From: Teichococcus wenyumeiae
Lineage (GTDB): Bacteria > Pseudomonadota > Alphaproteobacteria > Acetobacterales > Acetobacteraceae
Direction: 5' to 3'
NCBI RefSeq assembly: GCF_003696345.1
Contig: NZ_RFLX01000001.1
Location: 1-64,000 of the forward strand
DNA: 64,000 nt
How positions within the stretch are numbered: position 1 is the first letter of the stretch; the number at the start of each line of letters is the position of its first letter. Shown one piece after another: positions 23,539 to 31,007 of the stretch. The position numbers and the translations under genes were made by a program. Under the pieces are notes generated by a model. That model ran no database searches and was not told where the DNA came from. It was given only the letters and a program-made list of their open reading frames with translations.

Positions 23539-25878
23539 TTACCCCGCCAGCGCCGTGCGCCCGCGCCGCTGCTGCCGCAGCACATCCTCGATCCAGTTGT
23601 CCAGCCGCGCCGTCTCGGCTTCCGCCCGCTCGAAATCCGGGTAGGCCATGGGGAAGCGCAGCGCCAGCCAGCGCCAGGCGACGAGGCGCTTGTGCACCTT
23701 CTCGCCACGCTGCAGTTCCTCGCCCGTCGCCTGGTCCGGCGCCGGCAGGCGGCCGGCGGAGGGCGGCACCACGGCGCGGCCGGCGGCATGGTCCACCGCC
23801 CAGCGCGCCAGGCGCTGGATGCCGTTGTCCCGCTCATCCACCGGGCAGAGGGCGTAGGTCCAGCGGTCCATCAGCGACAGGCCGACGCCATCGATGGCAG
23901 AGGCGATGGCCTGAGTCTGCGTCATGTCGGCCAGGCGGTAGTTCGGGTCGTCCAGCCGCAGCACCGCGCGCTTGATGCGCGCCAGCACGCCGAAGAGGCT
24001 GTCGGAGCCGATCTCATTGGCGACCGCGCGGACGATATCGGCATCCGGCTGCACCTGCGGGCGCAGTTCCTCCGGCGGGGCCGGCGGGCTGTGCAGCAGG
24101 TGGCGCACGAAGTCGGGGCTGCCGGCGCCGGCCAGCACGGCCACCACGCCTTCCTCATACTTGCCGAAGCGGCCGGCGCGGCCGCCGATCTGCTTGATCT
24201 CCTGCGCGTTCAGGTCGCGCCGGCCCTCGCCGTCGAATTTCTTCAGCGTGGAGAAGATGATGCGGCGGATCGGCAGGTTGAGGCCCATGCCGATGGCATC
24301 CGTCGCCACCACGATATCGGCCTCGCCATTGCGGAAGCGGGCGGCCTCGGCGCGGCGCACCTCGGGGGAGAGCGCGCCGTAGATCACCGCCACGCGCCGG
24401 CCGCGCCGCACCAGCTCGGCCCGCAGGTCCAGCACGTCGCGGCGGGAGAAGGCGATCAGCGCGTCGCCCGGGCGCAGTTCGGAAAGCCCCACCGGGTTGG
24501 TGGCGGCGCGCAGCGGGCCCTTGCGCTCCAGCGAGACTTTTTCGACCTCATCGCCGCAAAGCTGGGCGATGCGCTCCACCATCGGGACGCATTCGGGGGC
24601 GCCAAGAACAAAAACCTCGCGCGCCGGCACGCCCATGATGGCGGCGGTCCAGGCGGCGCCGCGGTCGCGGTCGTGCAGCAGCTGCGCCTCGTCCACGATG
24701 GCGACATCGACGGGGTTGTGCAGCGGGCACATCTCCACCGTGGCGGCCAAGTGGCGGCTGCCGGGGATGGTGATGCGCTCCTCGCCCGTGGCCAGCGAGG
24801 CATCGACGCCACGCTGCCCCAGCGCCTCGCGGAACTCATGCGCCAGCAGGCGGAGCGGGGCGAGCGCGTAGCCGTTCTCGGCACTGGCCAGTCGGTCCAG
24901 CGCGGTATGGCTCTTGCCGCTGTTGGTGGGGCCGGTGACCAGCGTGATGCGCCGCTTCAGCGCCCGCGCGGTGGCGAAGTGGGCCGCATAGCGGTCCAGC
25001 GCCGCGACGCGCGCGATGGCGGCATTGCCGACGCGGGTCAGCGGGGTGGGCGCGTCCCGCTTGGCGCCCCGGGCATCGGCGGCATCCTGCTCCACCCGGC
25101 GCCAGCCGGCGACCTCGCCCTTGAGCGGGATGATCTCGGCCGGGTCGAATTCCCAGCGCTCCCGCCCGCCGCGCTCGCGCTGCTTGCGCGCCACCGGCAG
25201 CAGGCCGGCGCCGGCCCAGCGCAGCGCCTCCTTGGGCGTGCAGCCCAGCAGGCCGGGGATGCCCTCGATGCCGACGAGGCTCTTTTCCCAGGCCTTCAGC
25301 CGCGCCACTTCCTCGCGCCGGCGGGCACGGGCGGCCTGCTCGGCGGAGCGCAGCTCGGCACGGCGGCGGTCCTCGGCGCGGATGGCGGCGGCCACGAAGC
25401 CGGCGGTGGCCGCGCGGTCCATGCCATGCGCATGGGCCACCTGCTGCGCCAGGGTGGCGTGGCGGTCGGCCGGCAGCATGTGGCCGGTGGCTTCCAGCAG
25501 CTCGGAGGAAATGGCGTCCAGCGCCGCCTCCGGCGTGGCGCCGGCGGCGCGCAGCCGGGCGGCGATCACCTCGCGCAGTTCCTCGCGCAGCCCCTCTTCA
25601 CCGATCTCGGGGTCGGTCACGCGGCCGGCGGCGGCCTCGGCATCGGCGCGGCGCACCCAGCTTTCGCCGAAGCGGTTCGCGAGGTCCAGCAACCGGCCGG
25701 TCCAGGCCTTGCGGCGAACCTGGCACAGGGCTTCCGCCACCGCCTCTTGATCGGCCGGCATGCGGCGGGAGACGAGCCGCACCAGTTGCGGCATCTCCCG
25801 CTGCTCGACCCGAAGCCCTGCCGCCGCGATGGCGGCCTCGGCCGGGTTGGCCAGGGATTCGGTCGTGTAATCGTCCAA
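23539..25878 (-). CDS. SUV3-type ATP-dependent RNA helicase
   Basis: A 779-residue DExH/D helicase of the kind found in alphaproteobacteria and, as SUV3, in the mitochondrial degradosome. Motif I is VTGPTNSGKSHT, motif II DEAQLLHDRDRGAAW, motif V IVVATDAIGMGLNLPI and motif VI QIGGRAGRFG. The C-terminal region has the SUV3 helical domain. The N-terminal 300 residues are helical and of unknown role. TTG at 25878 has GGAGG 8 bases upstream; a GTG at 25977 adds 33 residues without a ribosome-binding site. It probably unwinds RNA for decay, but this is inferred from the family. Confidence 0.87.
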   Translation of the reverse strand: MDDYTTESLANPAEAAIAAAGLRVEQREMPQLVRLVSRRMPADQEAVAEALCQVRRKAWTGRLLDLANRFGESWVRRADAEAAAGRVTDPEIGEEGLREELREVIAARLRAAGATPEAALDAISSELLEATGHMLPADRHATLAQQVAHAHGMDRAATAGFVAAAIRAEDRRRAELRSAEQAARARRREEVARLKAWEKSLVGIEGIPGLLGCTPKEALRWAGAGLLPVARKQRERGGRERWEFDPAEIIPLKGEVAGWRRVEQDAADARGAKRDAPTPLTRVGNAAIARVAALDRYAAHFATARALKRRITLVTGPTNSGKSHTALDRLASAENGYALAPLRLLAHEFREALGQRGVDASLATGEERITIPGSRHLAATVEMCPLHNPVDVAIVDEAQLLHDRDRGAAWTAAIMGVPAREVFVLGAPECVPMVERIAQLCGDEVEKVSLERKGPLRAATNPVGLSELRPGDALIAFSRRDVLDLRAELVRRGRRVAVIYGALSPEVRRAEAARFRNGEADIVVATDAIGMGLNLPIRRIIFSTLKKFDGEGRRDLNAQEIKQIGGRAGRFGKYEEGVVAVLAGAGSPDFVRHLLHSPPAPPEELRPQVQPDADIVRAVANEIGSDSLFGVLARIKRAVLRLDDPNYRLADMTQTQAIASAIDGVGLSLMDRWTYALCPVDERDNGIQRLARWAVDHAAGRAVVPPSAGRLPAPDQATGEELQRGEKVHKRLVAWRWLALRFPMAYPDFERAEAETARLDNWIEDVLRQQRRGRTALAG

Positions 25879-25987
25879 ACTCTCATCCTCCAGGCGCGGG
25901 CCGGAGGCGGCGCGCCGTGCGTCTATCAGTAGGTCTGCCGTAAACGGGAAACGGGGCGAGTGGCTGCATCGCGCCACCGCTGCGAAA

Positions 25988-26005
25988 GGCCACCAAAGGG
26001 TGGCC
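25988..26005 (-). terminator. hairpin upstream of the helicase gene
   Basis: GGCCACC (25988-25994) pairs perfectly with GGTGGCC (25999-26005). Read on the minus strand the loop is CTTT and TTTC follows the stem. It lies between the YdcF-like gene and the helicase gene, about 90 bases after the YdcF stop, and may separate the two transcripts. Confidence 0.45.
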
Positions 26006-26093
26006 GCCGCGTCATCGCACCGCTTTTACAACAAATAGGCATGCCGTCCAGAAATTCACGTCCGCGAATGGCGGGGTTGCGCCCGCGCCGGGG

Positions 26094-26603
26094 CTAGCGG
26101 CGGAAGCGGGCCCAGAGGCCCAGGGCCAAGTCCACCGGCAGGGCGGCTCCTTCCCGTGCCCGCCACCACCAGCGGTCCCGCCATTCCATCGCGGCCTCGG
26201 GCGGCGGGGCGGCGCGGGCGGGCAGGCCCATCAGCCGCAGCAGCATCACGCAGCGCGGCAGGTGGTAGCCGCTGCTGGCGGCCCAGACCGGCCCCCGGTG
26301 TCCCCGCAGCAGCGCGGCGCAGGCGCGGGCGGAGGAGAGCGTATCCACCGCCGTGGGCTCCTGCCGGATGGAATCCGCCGGCACGCCCAGGTCCTGCAGC
26401 AGCCGCGCCATGACCACCGACTCGGGCGGGCCGTGCCGGCCCTGGCCGCCGGTCGGCATGTAGAGCGGGTCTTGCAGCGCCTCGCCGAAGCGCACCGCCG
26501 CCTGCACCCGGCGGCGCAGCGTCAGGCTGGGGCCGCCATCGGGGCGCACGGCGGCCCCGAAGATGATGATGACAGGCCGCTGCTCCAGCCCGGGGTCGCT
26601 CAA
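26094..26603 (-). CDS. YdcF/SanA-like DUF218 protein
   Basis: A 169-residue protein with the DUF218 fold. Visible signatures are VIIIFGAAVRPDG at the start, PTGGQGRHGPPESVVM in the middle, TAVDTLSSARACAALL, and ASSGYHLPRCVML. Relatives include SanA, ElyC and YdcF, which act at the cell envelope or bind nucleotides. This copy has no signal peptide or membrane helix and is shorter than ElyC, so a cytosolic role is likely. Its start overlaps the methyltransferase gene by 4 bases. Confidence 0.75.
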   Translation of the reverse strand: MSDPGLEQRPVIIIFGAAVRPDGGPSLTLRRRVQAAVRFGEALQDPLYMPTGGQGRHGPPESVVMARLLQDLGVPADSIRQEPTAVDTLSSARACAALLRGHRGPVWAASSGYHLPRCVMLLRLMGLPARAAPPPEAAMEWRDRWWWRAREGAALPVDLALGLWARFRR

Positions 26604-27844
26604 GCGGGCGCGGCCAGCAGCAGGCGGTTGAAGGGCTCCAGCGCCGCCCGCAGCGCCGCGAAGTCCCGCAGGAAGGCTTCCTGCGTGACGCCATTGGCCG
26701 CCAGCGCCTCCCCGATCGCGCCGATGCTGCGGCGCCCGTCGATGCGGGAGAGGATGGCCGAGGCCAGCCGGGGCATGGGCACGCCCAGGCGGATGTCATC
26801 GAAGGCGATGCGCAGCATGCCATCCGCCGGGATGCCCTTGGCCAGCATGGCGCCGTCGATTTCCCGCAGCACGGGCACGGAGGCGAGGTCGTCCCAGGCC
26901 GGCTGCGGCGGCGCCTCGCCCGCGCGGGTGCAGTAGGCGATATGGATGCCCATGTTGCCGGTGATGGATTCCGCCAGCGCCGCCCGCTGCACCGGGGTCA
27001 TGCCCGCCGTGCGGGCGCGCAGGCGCGGGTCCGGCAGGTAGCGGTCGGGGTCGTAGCGGCCGGGCTCCAGGAAGCAGCGCAGTTGCAGCCCGGCGCCCTC
27101 GATCAGCGCCGCCAACTGCGGCACCGTGAAGGCCACGTCGCGCGGGTTCAGCAGCAGGTCGTAGAGCCCGGCATCGCCGCCGCGGATGTGGTCGTCGATC
27201 CAGGGGTTGCGGCGCAGCCAGGCGGTTTCCGGCAGGTGCTTCCAGAGACGCTTGGCCACTTCCACCCGCTCCGGCGGCGCCTCGGTATCCGGGGCCAGCT
27301 GGCGCAGCGCGTCCTGCAGCATATAGACGCCGGTGCGGCCATGCGGGGCATAGACCATCAACCCGATGCCGCCGTCCGGCGCCAGCGCCCCGGCCAGGGC
27401 ACTGAGCCCCGCCGCCGGGTCCGGCAGGTGGTGCAGCACGCCGCAGCAGTCGATGTAGTCGAACGCGCCCAGCCCCGCCGTCGGCAGGTCCAGCAGAGAG
27501 CCGGAGATGAAGCGGATATTGGAGAGGCCGCGCACGGCGGCGCGCTCCTCCGCCACCTTGCGGGCGGCGGCGGAGCGGTCGAGCCAGGTCACCTCCCCCG
27601 GCCTTCCGGCGCTGGCCAGTTGCTGCGCCAGCATCATGGTGCCGTCGCCGCTGCCGCCGCCGGCCATCAGCGCCCGCAGGGGCTGCGATGCGGGGCGGCG
27701 GGCCCCGAAGACCCAGTGGTCGATTTCCAGCAGATGGCTGGGGCTGCCGACGATCAGCCGCTTCGCCTCGTCCCGCGGCTGGCGGGCGGGATAGGGATAG
27801 GCCTCGTATTGCGCGGCGAGGCGGGAATCGGTCGCATCCTGCAT
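26600..27844 (-). CDS. class I SAM-dependent methyltransferase with extra C-terminal region
   Basis: A 414-residue protein. Residues about 1-45 form an N-terminal segment (YEAYPYPARQPRDE). The methyltransferase core begins with motif I, LMAGGGSGDGT (about 60-70), followed by FDYIDCCGVLHHLPDP and MVYAPHGRTGVY. The last 180 residues look like a separate domain. The combination resembles proteins annotated as methyltransferase-regulatory or tetratricopeptide-associated types; the substrate is unknown. It overlaps the YdcF-like gene by 4 bases. Confidence 0.7.
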   Translation of the reverse strand: MQDATDSRLAAQYEAYPYPARQPRDEAKRLIVGSPSHLLEIDHWVFGARRPASQPLRALMAGGGSGDGTMMLAQQLASAGRPGEVTWLDRSAAARKVAEERAAVRGLSNIRFISGSLLDLPTAGLGAFDYIDCCGVLHHLPDPAAGLSALAGALAPDGGIGLMVYAPHGRTGVYMLQDALRQLAPDTEAPPERVEVAKRLWKHLPETAWLRRNPWIDDHIRGGDAGLYDLLLNPRDVAFTVPQLAALIEGAGLQLRCFLEPGRYDPDRYLPDPRLRARTAGMTPVQRAALAESITGNMGIHIAYCTRAGEAPPQPAWDDLASVPVLREIDGAMLAKGIPADGMLRIAFDDIRLGVPMPRLASAILSRIDGRRSIGAIGEALAANGVTQEAFLRDFAALRAALEPFNRLLLAAPA

Positions 27845-27931
27845 GGCGGCAGGGATAAGCGAAGCCCGGCCGCCGCGCCAGCGAGGCTTTTACGGCGGGC
27901 ATGGCACCCCCATCTGGCGGAGATGCCATCC

Positions 27932-28012
27932 ATGTCCACGCTGTCCCGAATCGTCCTGGTGCTGCTGGTGATCAGCGCCCTGGTGCAGATCCTGCGCTAC
28001 GCCTGGGGCTGA
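27932..28012 (+). CDS. 26-residue single-pass membrane microprotein
   Basis: ATG at 27932 with GGCGGAG about 9 bases upstream starts a 26-codon frame: MSTLSRIVLVLLVISALVQI, then LRYAWG and a TGA at 28010-28012. Residues about 7-21 are a hydrophobic helix with Arg residues on both sides. It fits between the divergent methyltransferase and the convergent isochorismatase gene. Nothing tells what it does. It may be a real small inner-membrane protein or a chance frame. Confidence 0.5.
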   Translation: MSTLSRIVLVLLVISALVQILRYAWG

Positions 28013-28021
28013 GCCAGGGCC

Positions 28022-28636
28022 TCAGTTGAGGCCGCGCAGCTCCTCCAGCGTCATCAGGTCCGCGTATTTCTGGCCCATGTCGAAGAGGTTCGCCTCATGC
28101 GGGCCCAGGGCGCGGTCGCCGACGCAATCCGTCATCACCACGGTGCGGAAACTGTGGCTGCAGGAATCCACCACCGTGGCGCGCACGCAGCCGGAGGTGG
28201 TGCAGCCCGCCACCAGCACCGTATCCACCCGGCGGAAGGCCAGCCAGCCAGCCAGATCGGTGCCGAAGAAGGCGCTGGCATTGCGCTTGCGGACCACCAG
28301 CTCACCCTTCTCCGGCGTCAGTTCCGGCACGATCTGGGACAGCGGGCTGGTTTCGGTCAGGTTCAGCAGCGGCGGCATCTTGGTGGCGAAGGCGCCGGCA
28401 TCGGAACCGTCATCGGCATAGACCACGCGGGTATGGGCCACGGGCCAACCGCGCGCGCGGGCCAGGGCCAGCAGTTCCACGGTCTTCTCGATGGCGGCGT
28501 CGATATTGCCGCCGCCGAAATGTGCCGGGTCGGTGAAGCCCTTCACGAAATCCACCACCACCACGGCGGGCGCCACGCCCAGGCCGAGCTTCTTGCCGAA
28601 GCCCTGGCGCTGATAGATATCCAGATCGTCACTCAT
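28022..28636 (-). CDS. isochorismatase-family hydrolase (N-carbamoylsarcosine/maleamate amidase-like)
   Basis: A 204-residue cysteine hydrolase. The catalytic triad can be seen: Asp in VVVVDFVKGFTDP, Lys in VRKRNASAFFGTDL and Cys in AGCTTSGCVRATVVD; the cis-peptide precedes the Cys. N-carbamoylsarcosine amidase and maleamate amidohydrolase share the ASAFFGTDL pattern, in contrast to nicotinamidase. The substrate is unknown. It is separated from rsmA by a 105-base gap with a hairpin. Confidence 0.82.
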   Translation of the reverse strand: MSDDLDIYQRQGFGKKLGLGVAPAVVVVDFVKGFTDPAHFGGGNIDAAIEKTVELLALARARGWPVAHTRVVYADDGSDAGAFATKMPPLLNLTETSPLSQIVPELTPEKGELVVRKRNASAFFGTDLAGWLAFRRVDTVLVAGCTTSGCVRATVVDSCSHSFRTVVMTDCVGDRALGPHEANLFDMGQKYADLMTLEELRGLN

Positions 28637-28709
28637 GCTGCGGTCCCTGTTCCGGCCTCGTCACACCGCAACACGATGCCGGGCTATGCCGGCCGCACCA
28701 AGAGCATGG

Positions 28710-28737
28710 CGCCGGATTCTTTGCGGATTCCGGCGCG
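28710..28737 (-). terminator. hairpin downstream of rsmA
   Basis: GCGCCGGATTC (28710-28720) pairs with GATTCCGGCGC (28727-28737) with one mismatch near the loop. It begins just after the rsmA stop on the minus strand. No T-run follows, so it may be a processing or weak termination signal. Confidence 0.45.
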
Positions 28738-28741
28738 GGCC

Positions 28742-29572
28742 TCAGGCCACACGCGCCACCAGCAGCCTGGCGAGCCGGTCGAATTCCGCGACGCTCAACG
28801 TCTCGGCCCGCCGCGTGGGCTCGATGCCGCCGGCGGACAGCAGCGCATCCGACTCGCCCAGCGACTTCAGGCTGGAGCGCAGCATCTTGCGGCGCTGGCC
28901 GAAGGCGGCGGCGGTCAGGCGCTCCATGGCCGCCAGCAGTTCCGGCCCCGGGTCCTCCGCATGCGGCACCAGATGCACCACGGCGGACCAGACCTTGGGC
29001 GGCGGGCTGAAGGCGCCGGGCGGCAGGCGCATCGCCATGCGGCAGGAACAGCGCCATTGGGAGAGCACGGAAAGCCGGCCATAGGCGTCAGTGTCCGGCG
29101 CAGCGCAGATCCGCTCGGCCACCTCCTGCTGGAACATCAGGGTCAGGCTCTCGAAGAGCGCGGCCTGCTTCAGCCAGCCGATCAGCAGCGGCGTGCCGAC
29201 GTTATAGGGCAGGTTGGCCACCACGCGGCGCGGCGACTCGGGCAGCAGCGCCAGGGTATCGGCCTTCATGGCGTCACCCTCCACCACCGTCAGGCGGCCG
29301 GGATAGGCCTGGGCCAGTTCCTCCTGCGCCGCGATGGCACGGCGGTCCAGCTCCACCGCCACCACGCGGGCGGCGGGGCTTTCCAGCAGCGCGCGGGTCA
29401 GGCCGCCAGGGCCGGGCCCGACCTCCAGCACCACGCGCCCATCCAGCGGCGCGGCAATGGCGGCGATGCGGGCGCAGACATGCGGGTCCAGCAGGAAGTG
29501 CTGGCCCAGCGACTTGCGCGCCGCCAGACCATGCTTGGCGACGGTGTCCCGCAGATCCGGCAGCACCGGCAT
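28742..29572 (-). CDS. rsmA: 16S rRNA (adenine1518/1519-N6)-dimethyltransferase
   Basis: A 276-residue RsmA/KsgA protein, the usual length. It dimethylates the two adjacent adenosines in helix 45 of 16S rRNA during 30S maturation. Signatures are KSLGQHFLLDPH near the N-terminus, motif I LEVGPGPGGLTRAL, and the catalytic motif IV VVANLPYNVGTPLL. The C-terminal helical domain includes FGQRRKMLRSSLK. The gene follows surA by 11 bases in the lpt block. pdxA, which often lies between surA and rsmA, is absent. Confidence 0.95.
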   Translation of the reverse strand: MPVLPDLRDTVAKHGLAARKSLGQHFLLDPHVCARIAAIAAPLDGRVVLEVGPGPGGLTRALLESPAARVVAVELDRRAIAAQEELAQAYPGRLTVVEGDAMKADTLALLPESPRRVVANLPYNVGTPLLIGWLKQAALFESLTLMFQQEVAERICAAPDTDAYGRLSVLSQWRCSCRMAMRLPPGAFSPPPKVWSAVVHLVPHAEDPGPELLAAMERLTAAAFGQRRKMLRSSLKSLGESDALLSAGGIEPTRRAETLSVAEFDRLARLLVARVA

Positions 29573-29583
29573 GGCGGGGGCCG

Positions 29584-30912
29584 TCAGCTCCGCTGCTCGA
29601 TCGTGGCGCGGCGGCGCAGGTCGCGCTGCAGCTGGCGGGAGATCAGTTCCACCCGGTCGCGCAGGATCTGGCTGCGCGCCTGGTCCGGCGTCAGCTCGGC
29701 CAGGTTGCGGGCTTCCTTGGTGCAGACCGCGATCACCATCACGCCTTCCGGGGTGATGATGGGCTGGCTGCCCCGGCCCAGCGGCAGGGCGGCGATCAGG
29801 TCGCGCAACTGCGGCGGCTGCATGGTGTCCAGCCGCACCGCGCCGGGGTCGGCCGGGCGGCTGCCATTGCGGCCGGCGGCCTCGACGGTGGCGCAGCTCT
29901 TGTCCTGCAGGGTGCGGGCCCGCTCCACCGCGTCGCGCTGCTGCTGCGTCGGGTTCTGCGGGTCCAGGGCGCTGGTGAAGGGGTAGAAGGCCTGGCGCAG
30001 CGTCACCAGGGTCGCCATCTCCCGCCCCGTCTCGCGCTTCTGGCGCAGCGCGACGATCTGGAAGCCGCCGGGCACGCGCGTGGGATTGGCGATGGCGCCC
30101 TGCGGCATGCGCTGCAGCAGGCTGGCCACGGCCGGGTCGAATTCATCCGGCCGCACCCAGCCCATGTCGCCGCCCTGCAGCGCCGTCTGGCTCTGGCTGA
30201 ACTGCGTGGCGGCCGCCGGGAAGGGCACGCCGCGCCGCAGCTGGCCCACCACGTCATCCACGAAGCGCCGCACCTCGGGCTCCGAGCCGGGCTCGTCCAC
30301 CGGGATGAAGATCTCGGAGACCAGGTATTCCGGCTCTCCGGTGCGCGCCTTGTGGGCGGCGACGAAGTCATCGACCTCACGCGGCGTGATCTCGCCCTGG
30401 GCGCCCAGCATGGCGCGCAGCAGGCGCGACCAGCCGATCTGGGCCCGGATCTGGTCGTACAGCGCGCGCGGCTCGACGCCGGAGGCGCGGAGCTGCGCCG
30501 CCAGACCGCCCTGCGGCAGCCCGTTGCGGCTCTCGATGTCGCGCACCGCCTCACCCACCTCGTCGTCACCGACGAGGATGCGGCGGCGCTGCACCTCCTG
30601 CATCCGCAGCCGCTCGTCGATCAGCAGGCGCGTGACCTGCGGCGTCAGGCGGGCCAGCACCTCGCTATTCGCCCCCATGCCGCTGTTGAGCGCGAAGAGG
30701 CGGGCGCGGTTGGTGATCTCGTTGGCGGTGACGACATCGCCATTGACCACCGCGATGATGCGGTTGGTCTGCGCCACGGCCTGCCCTGCTTCTGGCCAGG
30801 CCATGGGCGCCAGCACCGCCGGGCCAGCCAGCAGGAGGGCCAGCGGCAGGACACGGCTGGCGCCGCGGAGGAGGCGCCGCATGGAAGGGCGGGGGGAGGT
30901 GGTGGCACGCAT
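29584..30912 (-). CDS. surA: periplasmic chaperone/peptidyl-prolyl isomerase SurA
   Basis: A 442-residue protein exported by an N-terminal signal (hydrophobic LPLALLLAGPAVLAP; cleavage near AVAQ). The SurA N-terminal domain runs to about residue 185 (NRIIAVVNGDVVTANEI). A parvulin domain follows (EYLVSEIFIPVDEPG, GGDMGWV, PTRVPGGFQIVAL). The C-terminal half has a second degenerate region. It escorts outer-membrane proteins such as LptD, whose gene is directly upstream. Confidence 0.88.
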   Translation of the reverse strand: MRATTSPRPSMRRLLRGASRVLPLALLLAGPAVLAPMAWPEAGQAVAQTNRIIAVVNGDVVTANEITNRARLFALNSGMGANSEVLARLTPQVTRLLIDERLRMQEVQRRRILVGDDEVGEAVRDIESRNGLPQGGLAAQLRASGVEPRALYDQIRAQIGWSRLLRAMLGAQGEITPREVDDFVAAHKARTGEPEYLVSEIFIPVDEPGSEPEVRRFVDDVVGQLRRGVPFPAAATQFSQSQTALQGGDMGWVRPDEFDPAVASLLQRMPQGAIANPTRVPGGFQIVALRQKRETGREMATLVTLRQAFYPFTSALDPQNPTQQQRDAVERARTLQDKSCATVEAAGRNGSRPADPGAVRLDTMQPPQLRDLIAALPLGRGSQPIITPEGVMVIAVCTKEARNLAELTPDQARSQILRDRVELISRQLQRDLRRRATIEQRS

Positions 30913-30978
30913 GAGGGTTTCCTAGCGCAGATCGCGCGGCGGCGAAATCACATGGCGTTTCGGGAAGTGTCCCGGCAG

Positions 30979-30998
30979 GGGGGAGGCTGCCCTCCCCC
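30979..30998 (-). terminator. hairpin between lptD and surA
   Basis: GGGGGAGG (30979-30986) and CCTCCCCC (30991-30998) form a perfect 8-bp stem with a CTGC-type loop, 10 bases after the lptD stop. No T-run follows on the minus strand. It may attenuate transcription into surA or protect the lptD mRNA end. Confidence 0.4.
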
Positions 30999-31007
30999 GC
31001 GCGGGGG

